Source: Acanthaster planci (lineage: Eukaryota > Echinodermata > Asteroidea > Valvatida > Acanthasteridae). From it: a DNA stretch of 40,009 bases. This document shows, piece by piece, positions 1 through 11,700 of the stretch (positions within the stretch are counted from its first letter, which is position 1; each line of letters begins with the position of its first letter). The translations under genes and the position numbers were made by a program. The notes under the pieces are model-generated. The model did no database searches. It was not told where the DNA came from and saw only the letters and a list, made by a program, of their open reading frames with translations. The stretch is from NCBI RefSeq assembly GCF_001949145.1, contig NW_019091794.1:6434-46442 (forward strand). Reading direction: 5' to 3'.

Positions 1-49
1 TCAAACAGGTGAGCTAGCGAAACCCTTCAAGTTGTGCAGCCAGCTGCCC

Positions 50-335
50 AGTGGAGAATTTACACGGGCCACTTAATAACGTCCTGTGAATTTTGGAAAA
101 ATGATTCCCAACTGAATCTATGTCAAGAAACACTCGTGTCAGAATTTCATCTTTGCGTTCTTCAAGTAATACCGCACGGACATGGCACGAATTTTATCTA
201 CAACCTTTTACTTCCGGCAATGTCAATCCTAAGTATCATTGTTTGTGGATGTTTGTTTTCACTTCATGCCATAACGTGAGAAAGAGATTGTTGAGAACCC
301 TGTTAGAGGGCGCCATTTTCTTGACAAAGAAGGCT
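50..335 (+). repeat. Interspersed repeat A, copy 1
   Basis: Shares ordered blocks with 13608-13975, for example the stretch from GAATTTACACGGGCCA to GATTCCCAACTGAAT and a closing AGAGGGCGCC block. Same orientation as copy 2. Confidence 0.6.
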
Positions 336-1489
336 CCGTCTTCTGGCCAGAATTGCACTTCGCTGGTTCAAAAAAGACTATGAAATGGACATTCCCAAAC
401 AACATGGCTCTTTGCAACCGGTGAGGGGGTGCTTCAGTCTGGCTTTCCACATGCACATGTTGTGAGCAAATGTTAGACATGACTTTAGAATTTTCATTAA
501 CTGTAACAAACTGTTCCTCGAAGTTTGTTACCTTTATAGTTTTAATTAAGTTGCTTAACATATTTTCTTCTCGTTTTCATTTAAACTGTTACCTAAGGAC
601 TACCATAAAATAATCCCGTAACTTTTGGAGTTGCATTTGCCATTCATGTCTTGAAGTTTTGGAGGCAAGATGCCACATTTTAGCAATGTTGCTAAGCGAA
701 CCCCAGTGTCTCTCCACTAAGACTAAAAACCAAGAAATAATTAAAACGAACAAGAGAACAAACACGGTATCTGATAAACACAAAAATAAATTATCCGAAC
801 AAGGAAATGAACTAAATATTCATAATTATTACACTTCTTCATCGGTCAATAGTAGTGGGCTCAGGTTGAAGACTCATAAGTTTACTAGATTATCCCGCAC
901 GTTGGAAAGTGACACAAGGTATTAAACGGCAGGGGAAATAATAATTGATTTAGTAAAATATAAATAATGATGATCATGGAGCAACGGCACAAGATGAATC
1001 CCCTCGACCACAAGAATGTTAGATGGAAGTCCCTGGGCTGACCATATCCTCTTACAAACATTTAAGCCATAAATTGTTTTCGTCCAGAAGCAAGGCTTGA
1101 ATCAAAATACTAAAATGTGCAGCTATAGTGGGTTTTCTCCGTTCAACTTAGATAGACTACTACATATTAAAACCTGAACCAATTTTTCCGCGGGTAAACT
1201 TCCAAAATAATTTTTCCAATTAAACATACACGGCATAAAATTGTCAAATTTACCCATTGGATTTGTCCGGGCCTATCCTAGGGTCTGATGTTCCGGGAAG
1301 TTTGCGATGCGGGTAGAAGCTAAAGGGCTTTAATCACCCCTTAGCGATGTATAATAATATAGTGGGTATTTATACTAACGCATATATCCATAGGTCCATC
1401 CCATCCGCTGACGAATACCCAGGCTGGCGGGACACACTCACCCCAGCTCCCAAGCATTACAATCTTTCGTAAAGCAAGTTGTTGTTATA

Positions 1490-1725
1490 AGTTTATTTCC
1501 TTAAAAATAACAAACTCTCATTTATTTTAACTTTAATTTTACAATTGTTTTATTTTGCTTTTACCGAAAGACGGCCGTAAAGCTTAATTTTGTAAAAATT
1601 CATCTGCGTACGAGACCGCTGAAATGCACAGTTTTTCGTGTATTTTACATTTTCAGAAGTGATGGGTCAGTCTTGGCTAGAAATTTGTTTATAAGGTCAG
1701 GCAATTTTTCCGTTTCTGTAAACTT
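1490..1725 (+). repeat. Interspersed repeat B, copy 1
   Basis: Matches 14036-14245 (GCTTTTACCGA, CTGCGTACGAGACC and the following TGATG-GTCA block). In copy 2, parts A and B lie next to each other; here they are about 1.15 kb apart. Confidence 0.6.
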
Positions 1726-4599
1726 ATATGCTAACAAATAGTTTACAAAATGCCTCTTTGCTAGTTAGAAGTTACAACGGTTGAAGAAACATTCAGTCCT
1801 ATTGGTTATTGTTGTGTGTCTCTGCATCTTTATTCTGAGCACCAAGGGAGTTATTTTGACCAAACAGGCATAACCAGGGTGTGTTGTTTTTGGAATACCC
1901 CCATGTGGAGTTAAGACTGAATTTAGAATTCGGTGATTTCTCCTAACTTTGTAACTGAAGTTAATTCTAACAATAAAAAACTACAAGCTGGCCTCGAGGT
2001 GAAAGAAAAACAAAACAAAACAGATCATCATTTACAAAACCGTACGAGAAAGTATTAATCCGTACGTACTACAGCAAAACAATCACATAGTTTATCTTTG
2101 TTCTAATTTATATTCTGACGCAAAAGCAAAACGAACGAAGCATGACACACAAACAGAACAATGGGCAATTCTCAGTGGTATATAAATCGAGACAGATACC
2201 TTGAACTTAGTATTCCACATGTCTCAAAGATTCAGAATACAAAATAGGCAATGCAATGCTTTTGTAAAAAGAAATATATATTTAGAGTCAACACTTATAA
2301 AGAACTTTCCAACGAATTATCCTTTTCCCCTCCATCATATTATGAAACAGCCAATACTCTTCTTCCTTGTGAGATAAAATAAAACGTGTTTGCGAAATAT
2401 TCAACGTTATAGTTGAATTTAATCAATCTATATTAAAATATTTTACACTTTTCACCAAACTCTTTAAATGAGATCTCTATGAAAATGTTTCCTTAATTAT
2501 CTGAAAACCCAAACATTTGTCTATGCAAGTTGCATATTCGTAGAATTTCTTCATATCTAATTATTGATTATAATGTTTAAAGCTCTTTGTAAAGACTAGC
2601 AGACGAGGATTAGCAAAGACAAAAATATGCTTAACGATCACGCAGATATTTAATCATGTTATTGGTCATTTAAACAATTAACAATGCTAAATCTACGTTC
2701 ACTCTAAGCATGTCATATAAAAAGTGGGAAAGTAGAACATAACACATCATTAAAGTGCATAACATATTGACTTGTTGGAAACCACATCAACAATCCATCG
2801 TATTCACTTTTGGCCTGGCATAGGCGTCACCGTACAAGTTACAACAGCAGTATTGAAATAATGAGCCGACAAGTCTCCCCGTACTTGCACGATATCGATG
2901 CCTACAGAAAAATGGTTGTTTCAACGAAGATACATCGACATTGCTGCATTAATTAAAATCAAGAATTTAAAGTTTCCTACAACTTTGAAAAAGTACTGTC
3001 TTTTAACAAATAAATTGTGCTTTCAGACTTGAATCAATGACTCCTGGATTGAGAAACTTGATTTGGTAACATATTCTAGATTGGTCTAGAAGAGGGCACT
3101 ACACTTTCTTCCAAGCATCGGCAATTTCATTTCCCAACAAGTTGTCATTTTGTACAACTTCCGTCATACAATCAACTGCCGACAGCTTTCAAGAATCGAC
3201 AGAAGTTGGTGTCAAATTGTAATTCAGTTTTCCTTGCAAACACCGTCAACTTCAGCAATATTGTCCAACCTTGTAAACCAACATTTGTAGCTTTTTTNAC
3301 ACTCACTGCATGGACTGCAAGATCCAATCGATCAAGCAGTATAAGACTGAAATAACCCATCCATCGCAGGATATAAAGTTACATTTTATCTCTTAGGAAA
3401 TGACCTTCTACTTATCGAGGTGTGCTCCATATGTGTGTTGATTCGTTTTTTGTCGAGTACGATAGAAAAATCTGAGTACATCAACCTGTCCCTCCTGTTC
3501 CATGTTATATATCATGGAGTACGAGGCGATGCATGTCCTCGTGCGACCAATTCGTAATTGTGACATCACTTCAGTTTAATTCCCACCCACTGCACGGTAA
3601 CAGTTACATGTAATCATGGAACGGGCCGTTCAAGTGCCACTCAAGTGTTCACCTATTTGTAAATTGTAACCAGTTAGGCACACGCGTGTATCAAGAAGTC
3701 ATTACACGTCGAGTGAAACACAAATTAACGCTTAATATCTAGATATTAAGGACTATTTTGTTGGTCTTGAAATATAATGTAAATATTGTACGTGAACAGA
3801 ATTCAAGTTACCCCTCATCATCTTTCAAGAACTTAATTGCTGGTAATTTCATATGGGTTCGCATGGACTGTTAAAAATACGCCATTCATAAAAATTCATT
3901 GCATCAAATAAACATTCTACCTTTCAGAGTTTTCATATTTAAATTCCCTTAAAACTTGAAAAACCAGGTGGGATAATTTCAAAACATAAGCCAAAATACA
4001 CATTAAGAGAACCATGATTACAATAGATCATTTAACTGCATTTGTGAATAATGAATACAAAAGTGATAACATACAATTTACGCAATTTTACTCAATACTA
4101 ATTATTCTAGGTAATATGAAGTCTTTTCAGATACATGGATTCCAGAAAATGATCATCTATGTCGGAAATTAGCCAATACTCCAAGGCGTTACCTGTCCTT
4201 TCTGAATATACGTAAAAACATTTTGACAAAGACTGCCGAGTAGAATCACTGAATTACGTAAAGGGTTGTGTGCCAACAAAACAGATGCCAATTTAATACA
4301 AGCGTATAAAAGAAGGTCTCCAACAAACTAAAAAATGTGTTTTAAAGCCGTATTTTGAGTCCAGAGAAAACATAAGTAAAACTAATAACCAGCTAAGCCG
4401 GCAAGACTCGCTACTTGATATGCGTTTACTTCAAACTTTCCTCACATTAAGAGACGTCTACGGTAATTACAAATGACACTACTGACTTGAACAAAAAAAA
4501 TCATACTAACCGCGTGGAAGCTGCGTAGAAGTTATGGCTTTAAATTAAATGGCATTCTAAAGGTTCCAACACGAAACTCATTATCCCAATCTATAACCT

Positions 4600-5345
4600 A
4601 GTCTTCCAACCATCCCCCCAATCTATCCCCTACTACTCCTCACACCTGTTGTTCCATCCATCTCCTGACCCACCATAATCCATCAACTTAATCCATCTCC
4701 CACTCTAAATCCGAAACTCACCCAATCCATCTCCTAATCCTTCAATCCATCCACCCAATCCATCTCCTCCACTACACCCTCCCATAATCCCATCCATCTT
4801 TCTGGCCTCCTCCCCCTTCATCCCATCCATCTCCTCCTCTGCCCAGAACCCATCATCTTAATCTATCAACTACTCCTCCTTCTTCCCGGGGTCCAATTCA
4901 TCTCCTAGTCCTCCTCCCCCCTTCACCCTATCCATCTCCTTCTCTGCCTCCACCCATCATCCTAATCTATCAACTACTTCTCCTCCTTCCCGGGCTCCAA
5001 TCTATCTTCTAGTCATCCTCCCCCTTCATCCCACCCGTCACCCCCTCTGCCTCCACCTATTACCTTAATCTATCAACTACTACTCCTCCTCCTTCCCAGG
5101 GTCCCATCCATCTCCTAGTCCTACTCCCCCCTTCCCATCCACCCTTCCTCTGCCTAGCACCCATCATCCTAATCTATCAACTACCCCTCTATTTCTCCTC
5201 CTTCCTAGGGTCCTGTCCATCCCCTTGCCCTCCTCCACCCATCGTCCCATCCATCCCCCACACCACCCCATCCCATCTATCTCCTAATACGCCTCCGCAC
5301 ATCATCCCACCTATATATCTCCGTCGCACCCCGCCTATCATCCTA
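4600..5345. repeat. Pyrimidine-rich minisatellite, about 104-base period
   Basis: The phrase AATCTATCAACTAC recurs at 4860, 4964, 5067 and 5171, giving steps of 104, 103 and 104 bases. Between these, blocks of CCATCTCCTAGTCCTCCTCC recur with drift. The edges decay into shorter CCATC-rich units. The array is strongly strand-biased (C+T on plus) and lies just past the receptor gene's 3' end. Confidence 0.85.
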
Positions 5346-5482
5346 TTCTGTCTCCCGTCCCCTGCACATATATTGACACAGACCTGCAAGTGGGTATTAA
5401 ATAGAGCAGGCTAAAGTTTTGACTGGTATATGTATTTTTACAACACAACAATAGCATTATGTATTAATAATTCCGAGTTCAA

Positions 5483-5492
5483 TTTATTTATT
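5483..5492 (-). terminator. Overlapping poly(A) signals
   Basis: Two overlapping AATAAA hexamers on the minus strand, about 240 bases after the phosphatase stop codon, a plausible 3' end for its mRNA. A+T richness makes chance occurrence possible. Confidence 0.5.
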
Positions 5493-5728
5493 AGTATGAT
5501 TGACAGACTGACGGAAATAGGTATTTCATAGGCCCGTATTTGCTTTGCAGCTGGCCAAACACAACCCCTTTTCACTTATACGTTCAGAGGAAACAGACCG
5601 AGTCCCTCAACAACAAATGCTATAGTATGCTTAGGTATCATCTTACCAGCAGGGCCCACCCCTCAAATTACTTCCTGACCAGTATACACAGGTTATTTCT
5701 TCCTTTTTCTGAAGTCCCTCGATGTGTT

Positions 5729-5794
5729 CTAGTTCAGTGCGTCATCAGCATTGGAGGCCGCCAACAAAGCGTCAAAGATGAATCGATATTGCGC
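5729..5794 (-). CDS. Exon 27: end of phosphatase domain and stop codon
   Basis: Encodes [20 protein letters not shown] then N and TAG (5729-5731). With exon 26 it forms MVQTPAQY, the conserved Q-loop and last helix of a first phosphatase domain. The stop shortly after means there is no second phosphatase domain. Acceptor TTTAG, phase 0. Confidence 0.9.
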   Translation of the reverse strand, partial: AQYRFIFDALLAASNADDALN

Positions 5795-8700
5795 CTAAAC
5801 ACAAATAACCACGAAGACTTATGCAAGAAGCAAAAACTTGAAAGAATTATATTTATGTAGGGGACCGTACCTGACCATTTAAGCTCAGCCTTTTATTTCT
5901 ATATATATGTCTTGATCTGACGAATAAATTGACATTACATGTCTCTGTGATTGGCCTTAAGTGTGCTTCCCGCACAAGAACGGGTTGCATGCGAGTCATC
6001 ATGTAGTAGTTGTTATTCACTGGAAGATGACATGAGGTTTATTATTCAAAACGATCTGAAGCTAAACGGCTTGTATCGCAGACTTCGCATTTTTTTTCCA
6101 TATTAACTAAGGCTTACACTGCCATTATCCAGAAGAAGTTTTCCTTTGTTGCTTGAATAACGGATTAGTCGAATTTAGGTGATCAACGAAATTATGAAAA
6201 CAGCCTTTTGTCCTTTGTCAGAAAAGTTTGGGGCGTAACACAGGCGCATTTCAATGTAGATTTTTCCACGTGTCATGTGTATCATCATGCATCAGCCGCT
6301 GAGGCTGCGATAAAGAGCATTGGTGGGAAACCCTGGTGATCATGGGAATTCCTTGAAGTATTGTACAGGGCTATTCCCGAAGTGAGATGTTTAAGGTTTC
6401 GAAATTTCGTTGATATTTTCATGAGATACGTACTGCGTTTCATTCTATTGACTGCTCTGATTATTACTACTATTTTTATGGGCGATTGGAATTTTCTCTG
6501 AAAGGGGTCTACTTGTTTCTTTTAGGAGCTTTCTACTTCTTTGCCAATCAGAAAAAAAAATCCAAATCAAAACTACTCCTCTGAATCCTCTTTTCTGCTT
6601 ACAGTTTTTACTAGTGTTTGTTCCATTACAATGGGACAAGGCTCGTTTGTTTATGCTGTCACACCATTCAGAAAACGTAAGCGAGATTCAGATTCTTTTA
6701 AAGTCTACAGGCTACACTCCCAGCGGGATGTAAAATTCAAAGGAAACCATCTTAAATGCATTTATCCTTACCGGAGTTTGTACCATCTTGGTTCTTTTTT
6801 GTCTCATGCGATAAATGAAGCCAAGCACATCAACGCGTCGCTCCTTCTGCATCTGATCTAGCATGGAGTCCAGGGCAATGTATGTCCCTGTACGGCCGAC
6901 TCCGTTACTAAGAAGAATGGCCAAAGGCCAATTGCAACTGTAAACCTGTATGTTCACTACGTTTACTTGAATCAAAGAGTCCTCTTTATTCAGATTTATG
7001 TATTTTCTAATTGGCATCAATGCAGTAAATACAAAATACAACTTAAGCCCTGATTTATATAAAATTCCCAAATGATACTTAAAGCAAATGCAGGAAGGGC
7101 AATTGGAAATGTTGGGGGAAAAGAATGGCTATATTTTAAGAAGCTTTGTATTGGGGCATGTGTTAGGAATTTTTTCTCTTCTCCTGTATTCCATTGTACT
7201 AATACGTATAATCTCGCGTGCGACTTGCGATTCATGCATGACTTACGTACTACTTACATCTGGCAACTGTGATCTACCCGTGTTAACTGCACGCACGACT
7301 TACGTACGAACTAACATTCGTACGTACAACCTTAACTGTCTCATTCGTACCAGTTTTAACTTGCACATAATACTACCCAGAAATTGAAATGCATAGGTTG
7401 AATATAGGAGATATAAGTCATACATGGAATATATAACTCCTTCCTGCGAGAGAGAGTTGACGGGAGAAACTTTTTCACCATGTCCCTTGGATATGGAGGT
7501 TGAAGAGTGGATATTGGCTTTTCTACTGTTCAAAAAGCAAAAAACAAAAACAAAAAAAAGCAGATAGGACGTGTTTACAAAGCGATTTTTTTCACTTTTC
7601 CGCTTTCTCACAACCAGAAAAGGAGATTTAACAGTTTGTCAAGATGCAGTTTTCTACTTTTTCATTTTCTTACCACCAGCAGAATGGAATTTACTTTCAA
7701 GTCTACAGTGGCGGTTCAAAAAGGGACATCTACTTTTCTGCTTCGTACAAAAACTGAATGGTTATATCTTATATGGTCCAAAAGTGGACACTTGTTTTTC
7801 TACTGACAAAATCGTACTGAACGTTTTTGTAAAAAGCTTTTTGCATTTTTTGCAACCGGAAAAACAGATTAAATTATAACATGATGAGCATTTCCTTGTT
7901 TTCTAGGTTTTTCTAAAACGACTTAAAAAAATTATCTTATATTACCACTGACGGTTCAAAAGTGGACATTATGGTTTTTACTTTGCTTCTCTATTGACCA
8001 CCATTCACCCCCTGCGGTTCCCGCAGCCGTGCGTTTGTCTGTGGATACCGATCGTTCATCCCACCTGTTTCTCTCTGTCAAAAACATCAGCGCCACTGCC
8101 GATAGGCTCGACGTTTAACATATTTTGACACACTGACCTTTGGGTGTGGTGGAGAACCAGGAAAACGGATGACCAGTTTTAGACCACTACAAAAGAGCTG
8201 TTCCGCCGTATCGAGAAGTATTAAAAACAGATTCGTTGAAAATACTCAAATAAATTGTCGGTATTGCAAGGCAGAAGGCAAAACGTCCATTTATGAACCG
8301 CCAGTGTATTTTTTTTAATATAAATTGCTTGTAGTGGAAAAGCTGCTAATTAGAATATGCGTTTCGGAGCTTATCGTTCAATCGGTTTTTCTGTGCCAGC
8401 AGAAAATCAGAAAAGTAGATTGCACACTATTGAAACAACATTCAATGTGATTTTCTCCTATCTTGAGAGAGAAAAACCAGATGTTCACCTTTGAACTGCC
8501 GTAATACTTGTGAATAAGTCCAACCGACTTCTGCGGGAAGTAAAAAACGTACAAGTCTGTTTTTGAACAGCAACTGTAGACTTGAATGTAAATTTCATTT
8601 CTCAGGTGGCAAGAAAATGAAAAAGAAAAATGCATCTTGACAAACCGTTTAATCTCCTCTTCTGGTTGTGAGAAAGCAGAAAAGTGAAAAAAATCCATTG

Positions 8701-11700
8701 TGTAAAAACGTCCGATCTGCGTTTTTGCTTTTTGAACAGTAAAAAAGCAAAATGTCCACTTTTTAACTTCCACTCTTGGAGCTCCACACTTACTGTCCCA
8801 AAGTATAAATATATATATACACGAGTACGTGAAACGCTCCCTGGATTCAAATGTAACCCCCTCCCATGAGATATTGATACTTAACTGTTCTGTTACACAA
8901 GAACATTCTACCTGTCCCAAAAACACACTGTTCGGCTAGAAAAAGAGACAGAGCATGTAGTATTCAGTATTGAAGAAGTATAAAAGAGTGCAGCATTTAA
9001 GGATTCATTACGGCAAATATTATAAAGCATGCAATTTCCACCTGCAATGCACAATAGTTCCTCCGTTGTTTCTCTTAGCGTTCACTTTACGCACAAAGTG
9101 GAGCAGATTAGATGGGTCCTCTGGTGGTTGCAGATCTGGCCAGGCAGTGAAGTGAAACTGCTTCACTACGCGATTTTTATCTTCACTGAAAACCTACATG
9201 ACAGAAAGTCCCAAACATAGAAAATGTTGTACGTTTCCAGTATTTAAGTACAAACCGTTATACAATAATACACATTACCATATTTAGATAGCGAGTACGC
9301 ACAAAACCTGGAGAACATCTCTATTGCGACTGAATTTCCGTTGAAAGGTCCCTTCGTTTGTTGAAGGAACAGTGCATCACAACACATTTTTACCTGAGCT
9401 ATTTGGAAATCACGCACTTTGTAGTCTGGGAACACATCTTCTTTGATGACGTTTACGGCAATGTTGAGATAAGTGGCGAATCCGGTATCTGGCCAGTATT
9501 GATGACATTTGACCTAGATTTAGAACAAAATACACTAGCTTTTCACCGAACACCTCATTCTTCCAGCATATCCCTAATTTAATTGGATTTTTTCTTTAAT
9601 TTTGAGGTAAAGATATCCTTCATTTCAGTTGCGAGCCCAGTGAACTAAAACATTAATCATGCTTAAATTGGTACCTCTCAGCATTGCAACTATGTGTGAA
9701 TCTCATATATCCTAGGGCCTGAAAATTGTTGTAGTGTGGAACTAGTAAATCCGACTGTTTTACTGGGACCAGGCATACGCCTACCTCGCCACCCTCCGTC
9801 AGATTGGTGAGCATAATGATCTTATCCACTTTCAGTTGCCATACCATGCGCCAGAAATCGCCTACGGTCGAACTGGTGGGTCCTTTTAGAGAAAAAAAAA
9901 ATATGGACAGTTTTCTTGTAAATATACCAGTCTTGGAATTGTTTTTAACTCGTCTGTAGTATCAGAACTCTCATTATCGCTAAAACATTATTATGAATGA
10001 TTTAAGTAGTTACCTTGGGTGGCAATATACTTGTCTTTCTCTAAAATACCCTGGAAAAAAGTGATACATCAGTACAATCGGCTTAGATGTATAGTTTGTA
10101 ACTAAATGTCGTATAACTATCAGAATGTTCTACATAAAATCCTAACATTGGCCAAGTGACAAGAAAAAATGGCACTAAATTAATGAACCAGGAAATGTTA
10201 TCCAAAGTCCAGATGAAAGAAACAAAGTGTGACTTTCGACTCTTTTTGTCACTTTTGGAAGGAAAGACTCTGAGATCTCAGTATAGGTGGTCAGCTGTAA
10301 CTTACATCAATGTAGCAGGCGTTTATATAGTCAGAGTGAGGATCATTCTTCAGTGCTTCCAACACGACACGTGAATGGTCATCTATATGAAGTCACAGAG
10401 ACAATTAAGCATTATGGTAATTTCTACTTCGAACCATATCATTGATGAAGATTAAGCTATTACCAAAATATGCTTTACACAGGTTACCGTTTGTTTAAAC
10501 CGGTAAGTTCAAGTACCGTTACTGCTTATTCATCTGGTCATCCGACTGCCCCCAAAACGCCATACAATTAACGTCTATATGGATTTAAAATATTACGAAG
10601 AAATAAATATATTTGAAATATTATCTACATGCCCTTTTCTAAACTACACCGCACAAAATGTTTGCACCACGTTCTTTGACGCTCACCAGTATCCACGTCA
10701 GAGCGCCGGTGTTCGTGAGTATGTTTCTTTGGTACTACGAGTATAACCAAGAAACATAAACCACGGTATAATTAATTTGGCCACGCACAGCAAGATAGCA
10801 GAATAGCAGATGTCATGTGAATAGTTCTCGGCCGGTTAAGATACCGAATCTGTGGACAAGGTGATACCCAATCGTTTTTTTTTTCTTTTAAAAACCCCAA
10901 TCTTTTTAGTTTAATTAAGCTACCATCACTTCATATTACATTTACCAGGTACAATATAGTTTTGCTTTTACCCCAATATGCATGTCGAACCCGAAGTAAA
11001 CCTTGGTGAAGCAATTTGCCACCCTCATTAATTATTTACATATTTATACGTGATATCATTATTCCTTGGAAGTTCAAATTGAGAACATGAATTAAAATTT
11101 AACTTTCCAAAGTCTCAAACTAAAGAAACATGTTTACCAAAATCATTTTGACGTGCCAACCGTGTCTCCTACTTACAGTGATATTTGAGCATATACATGT
11201 GTATAAATATACCTAACTGGATTACCAAATAACCAGAAGAAATTTGCCATGTACACATCTATGTCTCCCAAGTGCATACATACATTAGGTATGTGCTTCC
11301 TCAATCAATTAGCGTTGGGCCAGCATGTCCATGTCGTCTTCTATCCGTCTGTTTTTCCTCATTGCCGGGCCATACCTGAGGCTGAAACAGGTATGGGACC
11401 ATGGAACTGGAGTGTCGTGGCCACATGACAAAGCTGGATCCCTGTGTCTCAGCTGGTTGTTCTGGTACATGCGTAGAGGCACTGGCTGGGGCAGGACCTT
11501 TCCCTGTCCTTTTGGCTCCTTAATTTAAAGGTAACTTGCCTCTTCGGGACTATTTACATGCTTTAAAACTATTTTTTGTGTGTCTGTATAACTTTGCTTT
11601 GCTGTGCTCTTGTCAATATTTGCAATATCATGCTTTTGTTTTTTCAAAACTCTCAGTGTTTTGCATGACATGTTTAACTGGCAAAAAACCAAGATATCCT

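Larger units (their letters stand above)
1..4600. other. No convincing gene; A+T-rich DNA with old repeats
   Basis: Only short frames without recognisable motifs occur here. Parts at about 50-335 and 1490-1725 match the interspersed sequence at 13608-14245. A single N occurs at 3298. I see no exon-like blocks in phase with the phosphatase gene, which ends before this region. Confidence 0.6.

Noticed and set aside
5540-5860. Plus-strand frame of 106 codons
   Set aside because: Antisense to the last phosphatase exon and its 3' UTR, which carry clear motifs on the minus strand.
7507-8926. Plus- and minus-strand frames with similar peptides (TVQKAK, SHNQKRR)
   Set aside because: They resemble each other because they lie in the two arms of foldback 1; no known protein motif.
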